DNA from: Dyadobacter sp. 3J3
GTDB taxonomy: Bacteria > Bacteroidota > Bacteroidia > Cytophagales > Spirosomataceae
NCBI RefSeq assembly: GCF_009801115.1
Contig: NZ_VTOL01000003.1
Coordinates: 124,001-188,000, forward strand
Reading direction: 5' to 3'
DNA length: 64,000 nt
Shown here: piece by piece, positions 27,332 through 36,883 of the stretch
Layout of the letters: the number at the start of each line of letters is the position of its first letter
How positions within the stretch are numbered: position 1 is the first letter of the stretch
Notes under the pieces: generated by a model
Told to the model about the DNA's origin: nothing
The model's database searches: none
The model's input: only the letters and a program-made list of their open reading frames with translations
Translations under genes and position numbers: made by a program

Positions 27332-27333
27332 AA
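27109..27333 (+). CDS. Stand-alone Rpn C-terminal domain (duplicate of the rpn 3' end)
   Basis: 74 aa, starting 11 bp after the stop of the Rpn nuclease gene. It is nearly identical to residues 240-305 of that protein (MGIIETIKMI...SFDNQKIASLCKVDVSLVKQ) but has two more four-residue (R/K)(E/K)EG repeats and a few substitutions (Ser for Thr, Asp-Phe-Asn-Ile at the end). The frame is intact and only conservative changes are seen, which suggests it is expressed and under selection. By analogy with Rpn proteins whose C-terminal product inhibits the full-length nuclease, this may be a dedicated inhibitor. Confidence 0.6.
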   Translation: MGIIETIKMISREEGREEGIEEGRKEGRKEGRKEIKTEIIKSLLLDSSFDNQKIASLCKVDVSLVKQLRQDFNI

Positions 27334-27354
27334 TTATAAATGTCCTTACAATAT

Positions 27355-27390
27355 AAAAAGCGGTCGCACAAAATGTGTGACCGCTTTTTA
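27355..27390. terminator. Rho-independent terminator
   Basis: AAAAAGCGGTCGCACA pairs with TGTGTGACCGCTTTTT (one G-U type change) around a 3-nt loop. It ends the rpn transcript and, read on the other strand, the susD transcript arriving from the right. Confidence 0.85.
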
Positions 27391-27428
27391 TATAAATGAA
27401 TTATAATAAAATCAGAAATAATCTTTTA

Positions 27429-28937
27429 TCAATACCCTGTATTATTCGGTAACAGGTTTGGATTCACATCTGATTCCTGTTTTGGAATTGGAAACAATAA
27501 ATTCTTTTCCTGGAATGTAGCATTGAAAACTGTTTTATGACCAATGAAATCATCCCAGTTCCCGGTTATATCATTGTGCACTTTACGGGTGCGGATCATG
27601 TCGAACCACATTTTGTTTTCAAAACACAATTCGAAATAACGCTGCGCCCATACTTCATGCTCAAAATCTGTCTGGCTTAGAGTACCGATATTGGCAAGGT
27701 TAGCACGTTTGCGAATTGCATTTACTAAATCAATCGCTTTGCTATTTGGCCCGCCTTCTGCACGGTTTGAAGCTTCGGCGTACATTAAATAAACATCAGC
27801 CAAACGGTACAAAGAGTAGTTAAGATCGGACTTAATTGTACTCGTTGCAGCAGTAACATCAAACCATTTGTAGATGTAGGTGTTTCTGAAAACCACCGGC
27901 TGCCCCGTTTTTGCACTTGGATAAGTAGTAAAGAAAAATTGTTTTTCCTCCACACGCTTATCCCCAGCAGGGAACGATTTGATAAATTGAGGCGTAGGAT
28001 AAACCGATCCATATTCATCCGCATACAAAGAAATACCAGAATAATTTGGAATCGTAAGCGATGTCAAAGGATTTGTTGACGGCACACTCGCAGCATACTG
28101 CACCTGGAAAATAAATTCACCCATATTTTTATTAGCAGGCAAAATCATATCCGTATAATTTGGGAACAAAGTGTAACCTCCATTGGTGATAACAGCCAAT
28201 GAACGTTTCGCTGATTCAGCATAATTTGGCGCTCCGCCGTTAATGGCTGCACCTGCATAAGTCAGGTAAACATCCGCCAATATTGACTCCACGGCACCCA
28301 TAGAAACTTTTCCGGTATTATCAGACCATGGCAAAGTCGATTTTTCTGCCAAAAGGAGATCAGGAATAATGATCTTGTCGTAAATATCCTTGGCAGCCGT
28401 ACGGGGCAGGTTCAGATCAAGATTCTTTGGCACTTCTGTCACACTTGGTACCGCACCGTACATTCTTACCAGATAAAAATAATACAACGCGCGCAGCGTA
28501 TGAGCTTCTGCCAGCATGTTTGTTTTTTGTTCTGCGGTAAGCCCGGCCGCATTAATTGTCGGAATACTTTGTATAGCAAGGTTACATGCTCCAATTCCCT
28601 GATACATTTGTTGCCACCAGGTATCAATATAAAACGCTGTATTGTTATAACTCAGGTTTTGAAAATTGACGAAGCCGGTTTGACCTAAATCACTGTTAGC
28701 CTTTCCCGTTACAAATTCCATTAAATTCCAGGTATTCCCGCCATAGGAAGACGGCTGGCCTGCAAGGAATCCTTGTAAATTGGCATAACCAGCGTTGGCA
28801 TAAGCCCGGGCCACTTTAACACTGGACACATCAGAGTCAGGCGTTAAAAATCCCGTTGGTTTTTCTTCTAAAAAATCTTTACACGAACCTAATGATAACA
28901 TTGAGGCCGCTAATAGGATATGTTTGAGCACTTTCAT
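27429..28937 (-). CDS. susD: SusD/RagB-like nutrient-binding lipoprotein
   Basis: 502 aa with a lipoprotein signal (SMLSLGSC, Cys19) and the SusD opening KDFLEEKPTG. TPR-like helices with NMLAEAHTLRALYYFYLVRM and the closing RADVYLMYAEASNR/YFELCFENKMWFDMIRTRK blocks are family hallmarks. SusD proteins bind oligosaccharide at the cell surface and act as a lid on the SusC barrel. It lies 17 bp after susC. Together with the GH92 mannosidase and the kinase/isomerase genes nearby, the ligand is probably an alpha-mannoside such as yeast mannan or N-glycan fragments (inference). Confidence 0.93.
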   Translation of the reverse strand: MKVLKHILLAASMLSLGSCKDFLEEKPTGFLTPDSDVSSVKVARAYANAGYANLQGFLAGQPSSYGGNTWNLMEFVTGKANSDLGQTGFVNFQNLSYNNTAFYIDTWWQQMYQGIGACNLAIQSIPTINAAGLTAEQKTNMLAEAHTLRALYYFYLVRMYGAVPSVTEVPKNLDLNLPRTAAKDIYDKIIIPDLLLAEKSTLPWSDNTGKVSMGAVESILADVYLTYAGAAINGGAPNYAESAKRSLAVITNGGYTLFPNYTDMILPANKNMGEFIFQVQYAASVPSTNPLTSLTIPNYSGISLYADEYGSVYPTPQFIKSFPAGDKRVEEKQFFFTTYPSAKTGQPVVFRNTYIYKWFDVTAATSTIKSDLNYSLYRLADVYLMYAEASNRAEGGPNSKAIDLVNAIRKRANLANIGTLSQTDFEHEVWAQRYFELCFENKMWFDMIRTRKVHNDITGNWDDFIGHKTVFNATFQEKNLLFPIPKQESDVNPNLLPNNTGY

Positions 28938-28954
28938 GTCTATTGATTTTCAGG

Positions 28955-31900
28955 TTAAAAAGTAAGTGTTGCACCCAGGTTCCAGACACGCGGGCGAGGA
29001 TTTGCAAAAAAGTCCAGGTTTTGAGAAAACGAACTATTTGCTCCGTAGCCAGAGTTAAACGTATCTACCTCAGGATCATAACCTGTGTATTTAGTAATTA
29101 CGAAAAGGTTTTGCACGCTGGCATAAACACGCAAACGGCTCAGTTTCAGCTTTTGCAACAATGGATCCTGCAAGGAATACCCCAGCGTAAAATTTTGTCC
29201 GCGGATAAAAGATCCGTTTTCAACCCACCAGGTATCAAAATGTGAATCCTGCGCAAATTTGTAGTTACGCACCTGCGATACCATCGTGTTCTGATGGGTA
29301 GGAGTCCATGCATCCAGAACCGTAGCAAGGCTGTTTGCAAGCGTCTGTCTGTCTTCCGTAGAATGTTTAAAGGTTGCAGCTGTGTTTAATCCTTCAACAA
29401 AACGGATATCAAATGAGAAATCCCACGCCTTGTATTTTACGGTACTACTGAAAGTACCTGTCCATTTTGGCGTAGTACGACCGATGATACTGTAATAATT
29501 ACTTCCATCCGCATTGTAAATATACTTTCTGTCACCCGGTTTCAGATTGTGCGCAGCAGCAAGATCCGCTTCATCTGTACCATAAGTTCCCAAACGCGTC
29601 ATACCATATAATGAGCCTATTGGCTGACCTACACGTAAAATGTTGGTTTGTCCCAGGAAATTTGGGCCAGGAAAAATGTCAGCATTTCCATGGTTGAGCT
29701 GTAAAATTTTATTTTTATTAGCTGCAAAAATGAAGTTCGTTGTCCAGGTAAAATGATCCGTCTGGATGTTTGTAGTATTCAAAGCAACTTCAAAACCTGA
29801 GTTTCTTACCGATCCTACGTTTTGGTAGACGTTCGCATTCGTTTCACCAGCCGACCACGGAATTGGAGCCTGAAGTAAAAGATCCTTTGTTGTCCGGTTG
29901 TAATAATCTACAACAAGGTTGATATTTTCACGAATTCCCAATTCTAAACCCGCATCAAATTGTAAGGATTTCTCCCATTTCAAATTAGGATTTCCAAGGT
30001 AACTTGGTAACAATGTAGATTGTTGAGCGCCGCCTAAAACCGTAGTTCCCGGCTGGATTTGTGCAATCGACTGGTACTGTCCAATCTCCTGATTACCCGA
30101 CATACCGTAACTGGCACGCACTTTCAAGTTGGTAATAGTCTTATTGCCTTTAAGAAAACCCTCTTCGGATACACGCCATGCTCCACCCACAGATGGGAAA
30201 AACGCAAATTTATTATTAGCACCAAATTTGGAAGAACCATCATAACGGCCTGTCGCTGTGAACAAATACTTTTCGTCAAGATTGTAAGTTACACGGGCGA
30301 AATACGAGTTCATCGCCCATTTGTAATCACCTGATGTTGAAGAAGCTTTAACAGATCCGGAACCAAGTGTATGCCATGAGAAAACATCATCAATGAAATT
30401 CTGAGTTTCTACATAGTTTGTTTCCTGATTGTATTGCTGCCAGGACGCTCCCAATAAAGCCGTAAATCTCTGACGTGCATTGATTGTTTTATTGTAAGTA
30501 AGGTAGTTTTCCGACTGCCAGTATGTATTATTATAATTTCTGATACTTGCTACACCGCCCTGATCCGCCGATAAGTGAGGCAGGTTTTGAGAAGAGAAGA
30601 AATTATTTTTCTGAGAGCTTACATTATACCCAAAATCCGTCTTGAAATCCAGGTCCTTCGTAATGTGGAAAAGCAGATAATTATTTCCAAGAAGCTGGAA
30701 TGTATTATTGATTGTGTAGCGGTTATTAGCAATATTCACAGGGTTTGGTCCACCTTCGAGTCCGGCGATGTCGTTATTACCGCCCCAGGTTCCGTCCGGA
30801 TATTTAACCGGGACTATAGGAACTTCTTCTGAAACCATACGTGGAACGTTCAAACCGCCATTATTATCAGAAACCAACCGCTGTTTGCTTTTGATACCTG
30901 AAAGGCTTCCACCCACTTTAAGCCATTTGTTGATATCGCTATCCATGGTAATTCGTGCAGAAAAACGATCAAAACCTGAGGTCGCCATCAAACCTTTTTG
31001 ATTCAAATAACCAAGCGATACACTGAACAAAGTCTTTTCATTCCCACCCTGAAAATTCAACTGATGATTGTGTGATGTAGCAGGTTTGTATACTTCTTTT
31101 TCCCAGTTGGTATTGTATAAAGGTTTGTCGTTGGCATCAAATAATTTTGGGTAATTTGCATGATTCAACGCAGCAGCTGGTGCCCAGGTACCGCCCGCAG
31201 GATCAAATTTCTGCCCGTTGGCAAAAGCTGTATTGTATGTTTGAACAAATTGCTCCGAGTTCAGCGTTTTCACGTGACGGTATAAATCACTTACATTCAC
31301 GTTTCCGTCGTAAGAAACTTTCGTTCCGCCTACTCTTCCGCGTTTTGTTGTGATCATGATTACACCATTCGCGCCACGAGCACCGTAAATCGCTGTGGAT
31401 GAGGCATCTTTCAAAACTTCCAGTGATGCGATATCATTCGGGTTAATCGAGTTTCCGTCCACACCAATTACTCCATCCACTACATACAGCGGATCAATGT
31501 TGGAGTTAATAGATCCCAAACCACGCACACGAACTTTTGCAGCAGCACCCGGTGCATTACTGTTTACACTTACCTCAACCCCCGCTATTTTTCCCTGCAA
31601 AGCCTGAGAAACGTTCGGAACAGGCTTGTCCATTAATTGCTCCCCTTTAATAGTAGCAACCGATCCGGTCAAATCCGATTTCCTCACCGTTCCGTAACCA
31701 ATGACGACCACCTCACTAAGTGCTTTGGAATCAGACGTCAGTGAAACAGACAAGGTTGTCTTATTACCAACCGGAACTTCCTGGCTTACAAAACCTACAA
31801 AACTGAAAACAAGGATTGACGATTCATTAGGAACAGAAATCGTAAAATTACCATCTGCATCGGTTGAGGTTCCTGTGCTCGTTCCTTTTACAACAACATT

Positions 31901-32083
31901 CACACCCGGAAGGGTAGAATTATTTGCTGCATCGATTACTTTTCCTTTGACAATTTTCTCTGCCAATGGCGGAACAACGTTACTGGCATAAGCTGCTAAA
32001 CTGCTTGCTAATAATAAGTTCAGTAAGACTATTTTGATAATCTTTCCCGACTGAACGACGGTTCTCGGTACACAACTTTTCAT
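28955..32083 (-). CDS. susC: SusC/RagA-like TonB-dependent outer-membrane transporter
   Basis: 1042 aa. Signal region (about 1-35), then a carboxypeptidase-regulatory-like domain (KGKVIDAANNSTLPGVNVVV), the TonB box/plug (LSEVVVIGYGTVRKSDLTGS, then GLGSINSNIDPLYVVDGVIG) and a long beta-barrel ending LGATLTF with the typical terminal aromatic. Works with SusD to import oligosaccharides, energised by TonB. A GntR operator-like site lies about 145 bp upstream (32226-32238). The gene is likely the first of the susCD transcript and is separated from the GntR gene by about 245 bp. Confidence 0.95.
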   Translation of the reverse strand: MKSCVPRTVVQSGKIIKIVLLNLLLASSLAAYASNVVPPLAEKIVKGKVIDAANNSTLPGVNVVVKGTSTGTSTDADGNFTISVPNESSILVFSFVGFVSQEVPVGNKTTLSVSLTSDSKALSEVVVIGYGTVRKSDLTGSVATIKGEQLMDKPVPNVSQALQGKIAGVEVSVNSNAPGAAAKVRVRGLGSINSNIDPLYVVDGVIGVDGNSINPNDIASLEVLKDASSTAIYGARGANGVIMITTKRGRVGGTKVSYDGNVNVSDLYRHVKTLNSEQFVQTYNTAFANGQKFDPAGGTWAPAAALNHANYPKLFDANDKPLYNTNWEKEVYKPATSHNHQLNFQGGNEKTLFSVSLGYLNQKGLMATSGFDRFSARITMDSDINKWLKVGGSLSGIKSKQRLVSDNNGGLNVPRMVSEEVPIVPVKYPDGTWGGNNDIAGLEGGPNPVNIANNRYTINNTFQLLGNNYLLFHITKDLDFKTDFGYNVSSQKNNFFSSQNLPHLSADQGGVASIRNYNNTYWQSENYLTYNKTINARQRFTALLGASWQQYNQETNYVETQNFIDDVFSWHTLGSGSVKASSTSGDYKWAMNSYFARVTYNLDEKYLFTATGRYDGSSKFGANNKFAFFPSVGGAWRVSEEGFLKGNKTITNLKVRASYGMSGNQEIGQYQSIAQIQPGTTVLGGAQQSTLLPSYLGNPNLKWEKSLQFDAGLELGIRENINLVVDYYNRTTKDLLLQAPIPWSAGETNANVYQNVGSVRNSGFEVALNTTNIQTDHFTWTTNFIFAANKNKILQLNHGNADIFPGPNFLGQTNILRVGQPIGSLYGMTRLGTYGTDEADLAAAHNLKPGDRKYIYNADGSNYYSIIGRTTPKWTGTFSSTVKYKAWDFSFDIRFVEGLNTAATFKHSTEDRQTLANSLATVLDAWTPTHQNTMVSQVRNYKFAQDSHFDTWWVENGSFIRGQNFTLGYSLQDPLLQKLKLSRLRVYASVQNLFVITKYTGYDPEVDTFNSGYGANSSFSQNLDFFANPRPRVWNLGATLTF

Positions 32084-32225
32084 ATTTTTTAGACAGGTTG
32101 ACGGTTGAATTTATTTCAAAATGTATTTAAAGAAAACGCTGAGATAAAGCCGGGGAGCGGATATGTATTTTCATGTAGTTGTGTAAGTAAAGAGTAAAAC
32201 AGAAAGATAATTTTTATATGTACAA

Positions 32226-32238
32226 ATGTTTATACATA
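32226..32238. promoter_or_regulatory. GntR-type operator before susC
   Basis: ATGTTTATACATA, inside a larger imperfect palindrome with TATATGTA on the left and TACATATA on the right. It contains GTTTATAC, fitting the GT-N-AC core recognised by GntR proteins. The same 13-mer occurs before the GntR gene itself. Confidence 0.6.
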
Positions 32239-32329
32239 TAAAAAACAAATAATTATATTAAGTAGGGTTTTAATATTAAACCGTTTTAGCAGTGTAAATT
32301 TTGTCTCAAACGTAAGACGTTAATTATTT

Positions 32330-33130
32330 TTAGACGATGTCTATAGCGTAATTTAATCGTTCTCCCAGTGTATAGGTCCATCCTATTACCAAGGTTACAA
32401 AACGTGCAATATCGATGGCATAAGTAAACCTATCTGCCCGATAATAGCCCAGGTTATACTCAATAAGCCTGTCGCCCGGATCACAAACAACTCTTTTGCG
32501 TAATAAAACCGGATCACCCGTTTTCATATGCAAAATATTGGCGAGACTTTCATCCGCCAGTGTAGCACTTATCTCTTCTTTTGAAATAGCCACCACAGTA
32601 TGATGATCCTTTTCAAGCATTTCATACAAAGGTTTTGAAAAATCCTCATCCCCGGTAAGACCAACTCTTGGATGGAAATAGGAAATAAAATTTACTATTG
32701 GCCCTATATCCAGCCCTCTCAGTCTTTCAAGTTTCAGAACTTTGGTATCCCTACTGATGCCGAATAATTCTGAAACCGACTCATCAGCATCCACCCAGTC
32801 CACTTTCAGGTCATACGTTTTAAAGGCTACTCCCTTTTCATGCATTTCAAGTGTAAAACTCGACCATTTGTTTAATTTGGTTGTAATATTACTTTTAGAA
32901 ACCTTCGTGCCCACACCTTTTTTTCGTATCAAAAGCTGCTCATAAACCAGTTTGTTGAGTGCCTGCCTGACCGTATTCCTGGATATTCCCAATCGCTTGG
33001 CAATATCTACTTCGTTAGGGAAAAGCTTTCCGTTTTGATATTCAGGATCACCAATCAACCCTCTCAAAATTTCCTCTACCTGTACATGTAGGGGAAGAGC
33101 GCTGTCATGGTCTATACTGAATATTTCCAT
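32330..33130 (-). CDS. GntR/HutC-family transcriptional regulator (UTRA domain)
   Basis: 266 aa from ATG 33128-33130, chosen because AGAGGGA lies just upstream and because a start at 33166 would put the operator inside the gene. N-terminal winged helix: LHVQVEEILRGLIGD, KLFPNEVDIAKRLGISRNT, VRQALNKLVYEQLL. The C-terminal UTRA ligand domain includes KLERLRGLDIGPIVNFISYF and a YYRADRFTYAIDIAR block. A tail of about 23 residues follows it, which is unusual. UTRA regulators bind sugar phosphates or similar small molecules and usually repress. It sits between susC and the GH92 operon, all with a shared operator. Confidence 0.92.
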   Translation of the reverse strand: MEIFSIDHDSALPLHVQVEEILRGLIGDPEYQNGKLFPNEVDIAKRLGISRNTVRQALNKLVYEQLLIRKKGVGTKVSKSNITTKLNKWSSFTLEMHEKGVAFKTYDLKVDWVDADESVSELFGISRDTKVLKLERLRGLDIGPIVNFISYFHPRVGLTGDEDFSKPLYEMLEKDHHTVVAISKEEISATLADESLANILHMKTGDPVLLRKRVVCDPGDRLIEYNLGYYRADRFTYAIDIARFVTLVIGWTYTLGERLNYAIDIV

Positions 33131-33142
33131 TTCCCTCTTGCT

Positions 33143-33155
33143 ATGTTTATACATA
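33143..33155. promoter_or_regulatory. GntR-type operator before its own gene
   Basis: ATGTTTATACATA, identical over 13 bp to the site before susC, centred about 19 bp upstream of the regulator's start codon. This predicts autoregulation. Confidence 0.6.
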
Positions 33156-33508
33156 TGAACATTCAAATTTTAAAATAATTATTTTAACAGAAAAATTTTA
33201 TTACTACTATTTTGAGATTTTATGTAAAATTTAATCTACAAAGATTTGGAATTTGTTTAATTTCCAAACATATAATCTTCAAAAGATACTTATTTCACTT
33301 AGAAATATACAATAAATCAAGAACGTAAAGATTTCCTGAATAGAGACTTACGATTTCTTTAAGTATGAATATCAATAAAGTGGCTCCCGAATTTTACAAT
33401 CAGTTAGGAGCCATATTGCATGCTTCAAATTTTGGCGGATGAAAATAGGGATTAAAACGAGATTAAAAAAGTTTTTCAAATTTTAATAAAATTAAATGTG
33501 GAAATTAT
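33156..33508. other. AT-rich regulatory interval
   Basis: No gene on either strand between the regulator and the GH92 operon promoter; the sequence is AT-rich. A partial inverted repeat (GTGGCTCCCGAATTTTAC and TTAGGAGCCAT, around 33378-33416) could be a hairpin; nothing else stands out. Confidence 0.4.
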
Positions 33509-33537
33509 TACATTTGTATTTAATATGTCCATACATA
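33509..33537 (+). promoter_or_regulatory. Promoter -7 box with overlapping GntR-type operator (GH92 operon)
   Basis: TACATTTG (33509-33516) matches the Bacteroidetes -7 consensus TAnnTTTG. Nine bases downstream ATGTCCATACATA (33525-33537) matches the operator before susC and gntR except at two central bases. It would lie at about the transcription start, a classic repression position. The -33 element is weak. Confidence 0.55.
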
Positions 33538-33672
33538 CCAACATACTTGCTAACTATGTTCACATTGAACAAGAGCAACGACATTACAAATCTGATTTTA
33601 AGATATAAAAAAGGCAATTTGCCTTGCAGTATAAAACAGAATTCATTTTAACCTGTTAAGGATCTCATCCCA

Positions 33673-36600
33673 TTGAAAAAACATAACTACTTATTTCTGC
33701 TGATCACTTTATTGTCTCTTCCTGCTTTTGCACAACAAAAGACAATCTGGAAAATAGGAGAAAATGACAATGCTGCCAAAGGAATGGCACTGGCTCCCGA
33801 CCAGTTCAAACGCTTTGTGGAACATGATTTTGGTTATGAGGATCGTTTCTTTTTGATTGGACATTCAGATACAAAAAAAGATTGGCCCTATATATTACCC
33901 GGGCCGGTTAATGGTTGGGGAGGCACAGGAAATACCGCAGGAATCCGTTCCCATTTTTTGACTGTTTTCTTTGAGATAAAAGAGAAACCCACTTCTGGAA
34001 AATGGCAGTTAACAATTGATGTCCTGGATACGGATTCTCTTAACGCACCTTTTTTCAAAGTACTGGTGAATGGCAAATCCTGGGAATTTCAATTGAATAA
34101 AGGATCAAGCTTCAAAGATCCTGATCATTTCGCAGCAAGTCCAAATGAGCAATTAATTAAAATCGATATTCCATCGGATTTGATCAAAACAGGTGCCAAT
34201 GAAATTGTGATGACTTCCCTGGAAGGCGGTTGGCTGGCTTTTGACCAAATAAAACTGGATGGACCGGAAAATACAAAACTGGCAGCTCCGGGAGATATTC
34301 TTATTCGCAATATCAAAACGGCCGATTACGAAATAAATAAAAATGGTAAACTATTTCAGCCCCTTCTGGTTGATTTGTCGCATAGCAAAGGTACTCCAAA
34401 GATTCAGGTGAAACTGGATGGACAGGTTATTTTGAATCAGGTTATTGAACAGGACCGCTACACATTGGAAGCTCCGATGCCTGCGGTGAATGACAAAAAA
34501 TCCAGCCAATATCAGGTGTTCGTGAATAACATTCTTGTAAAACAAGGAACGGTTGAGCGGGCAAAGATGAAATTAAAAACCCCGGCTGGTTATGTGAATA
34601 CCATGATGGGTGCCGGACATTCGCGATGGATGATTGCGCCCGGGCCCTGGATGCCATTTGGTATGGTGAAGCTCAGTCCGGATAATCAAAACAGTGGCTG
34701 GCAGGCTGGTTACGATCCTACTTTTGAATCAATCGGAACATTTAGTCATATTCATGAATGGACCATGACAGGCCTGGGAACATTCCCGACCAGCGGACCT
34801 TTGCAAATAAAAATGGGTGATCAAAGTCATCCCGATGATGGTTACCGGTCCCGGATCGAAAAAAGTTCAGAGTTGGCGCCGCTTGGTTCTTATAAAGTAA
34901 ACCTGACCGACAATAATATTACTGCCGAACTAACATCCACTACCCGCGCCTCGTTTCAGCGTTATACGTATCATCAGAGCGATATCGGACGAATTATGGT
35001 CGATTTCCAAATTCCTACAGAGTACGGTTACAAGATCAAAAATATCAAAATTGATAAAATAAATGAGCACAGAATTGAAGGTTACAGCGAACAGCTTTCA
35101 CGTAATGTGTGGTCGGGCAGTGTTGATCAGCAATACAAAGTTCATTTTGTTATCGAATTTGATCAACCCATAAAAAACTACGGTGTTTGGCTGAATGATG
35201 AGATAAAGCAAAACACAAATCTGCTAGCCGACAGCGCGAAAAACGCAGGAATTTATCTTGAATTTGATACCAAAAACAACAAAGTTGTTCAGCTGAGATC
35301 AGGGATTTCTTACGTCAGTATTGAAAATGCTGCACTCAATTTAAAAACGGAAATCTCCGATCCCTTCAACTGGAATTTTGATCTTGTCAGAAATAATCAG
35401 GAAAAAGTATGGAATGATTTACTGGGACGTGTTGCAATCACAAGCAACGATCAGCGCGAAAAAGAGCGATTTTATACCAACATGTACCGCTCGCTGGCAA
35501 GCAGGAATACGTTCAGCGATGTGGACGGAAGCTGGCGTGACGCGGATGAAAAGGTAAATAAATTTCAGAATAAGGATGATATTGCTCTGGGCTGTGATGC
35601 GTTCTGGAACACATTCTGGAATCTGAACCAGTTCTGGAATCTGGTGACGCCGGAATGGTCGAACCGTTGGGTAAAATCACAACTTGCCATGTATGACAGC
35701 GGTGGATGGCTGGCCAAAGGTCCGGCAGGCATGGAATATATTCCGGTGATGGTGGCAGAGCATGAAATTCCGCTGATCGTTGGTGCATATCAAATGGGTA
35801 TCCGTGGATATGATGTAAACAAAGCCTACGAAGCTGTTCACAAAATGCAGACAACACCGGCAGCAAATGTTGGAGGCGGACGCGCAGGAAACGAAGATCT
35901 GGTTACTTACCTGAAACACAAATACGTACCTTACGACGAAGGCCGCTTTTCCAATTCCCTGGAATATAGTTTTGACGATTATACGGTTTCCCAATTTGCA
36001 AAAGCATTAGGTAAAAAGGAAGATTACCAGATTTTTAAAGACCGGGGAAACTGGTGGAAAAATGTGATAGATCCAAAAACCGGTTTTGCCCGGATGAAAG
36101 ATGCAAAAGGAAACTGGCTGGCTGATTTTGATCCGTTCAAATCGGGGGCAAATCATCATTATGTAGAAGGAAATGCCTGGCAATTAACATTTTTCGTTCC
36201 ACAAGATGTAACCGGACTAGCGCAAACGATCGGAGAAGCCGAGTTTGTAAAAAGACTGGATTGGGGCTTTAACGAAAGTGTAAAATGGAGATACAACGGC
36301 CCGAACGATCAGTACTGGGATTATCCGGTTGTCCAGGGAAACCAGCAATCCATGCATTTCGCGTTTCTTTTCAACTGGGTCAAAAAACCATGGTTAACAC
36401 AGAAGTGGAGCCGATCCATTGTGGACCGTTACTATGGCCACGAAGTTTCCAACGCCTATCTGGGCGATGAAGATCAGGGACAAATGAGCGCCTGGTTCGT
36501 TATGAATGCACTCGGACTTTTCCAGACCGACGGCGGCACGAGCGTAAATCCTATCTATGAAATCGGAAGTCCATTATTTGAAAAAGCGATTATTGATTTA

Positions 36601-36816
36601 GGAGAAAAATTTGGCCGTGGAAAAACATTTACAATTGAAGCCAAAAATACTTCAAGAAAAAACATTTACATACAAAAAGCCTCATTAAACGGAAAATCGC
36701 TGGAAAACTTCTGGTTCAACGCCGCAGACTTGTTAAAAGGTGGATCGCTAATCCTGGAAATGGGCCCAAAACCAAACACACACTGGGGATTAAAAACACT
36801 CCCACCAACAGAATAA
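33673..36816 (+). CDS. GH92 alpha-mannosidase with an N-terminal lyase-like beta domain
   Basis: 1047 aa from a TTG start (33673); AAGGAT sits about 12 bases upstream. Signal peptide (about 1-20, LSLPAFAQ). Residues 22-210 resemble the beta-sandwich domain of rhamnogalacturonan-lyase-like enzymes (KIGENDN, FKRFVEHDFGYEDRFFLIG). From about 310 the GH92 core follows: GPWMPFGMVKLSPDN, FSHIHEWTMTGLG, FWNTFWNLNQFWN and, near 935, DQGQMSAWFVMNALG. Calcium-dependent GH92 exo-mannosidases remove alpha-linked mannose. Family GH92 is usually about 750 residues, so the extra 300 residues are a fused domain. First gene of the mannoside operon. Confidence 0.9.
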   Translation: MKKHNYLFLLITLLSLPAFAQQKTIWKIGENDNAAKGMALAPDQFKRFVEHDFGYEDRFFLIGHSDTKKDWPYILPGPVNGWGGTGNTAGIRSHFLTVFFEIKEKPTSGKWQLTIDVLDTDSLNAPFFKVLVNGKSWEFQLNKGSSFKDPDHFAASPNEQLIKIDIPSDLIKTGANEIVMTSLEGGWLAFDQIKLDGPENTKLAAPGDILIRNIKTADYEINKNGKLFQPLLVDLSHSKGTPKIQVKLDGQVILNQVIEQDRYTLEAPMPAVNDKKSSQYQVFVNNILVKQGTVERAKMKLKTPAGYVNTMMGAGHSRWMIAPGPWMPFGMVKLSPDNQNSGWQAGYDPTFESIGTFSHIHEWTMTGLGTFPTSGPLQIKMGDQSHPDDGYRSRIEKSSELAPLGSYKVNLTDNNITAELTSTTRASFQRYTYHQSDIGRIMVDFQIPTEYGYKIKNIKIDKINEHRIEGYSEQLSRNVWSGSVDQQYKVHFVIEFDQPIKNYGVWLNDEIKQNTNLLADSAKNAGIYLEFDTKNNKVVQLRSGISYVSIENAALNLKTEISDPFNWNFDLVRNNQEKVWNDLLGRVAITSNDQREKERFYTNMYRSLASRNTFSDVDGSWRDADEKVNKFQNKDDIALGCDAFWNTFWNLNQFWNLVTPEWSNRWVKSQLAMYDSGGWLAKGPAGMEYIPVMVAEHEIPLIVGAYQMGIRGYDVNKAYEAVHKMQTTPAANVGGGRAGNEDLVTYLKHKYVPYDEGRFSNSLEYSFDDYTVSQFAKALGKKEDYQIFKDRGNWWKNVIDPKTGFARMKDAKGNWLADFDPFKSGANHHYVEGNAWQLTFFVPQDVTGLAQTIGEAEFVKRLDWGFNESVKWRYNGPNDQYWDYPVVQGNQQSMHFAFLFNWVKKPWLTQKWSRSIVDRYYGHEVSNAYLGDEDQGQMSAWFVMNALGLFQTDGGTSVNPIYEIGSPLFEKAIIDLGEKFGRGKTFTIEAKNTSRKNIYIQKASLNGKSLENFWFNAADLLKGGSLILEMGPKPNTHWGLKTLPPTE

Positions 36817-36883
36817 TCCTAGATCAAAACTTAGCGCCTTTGCCCTCGCTTTATTTGCTTTGCGTGAAACAAAACCCAGAATC

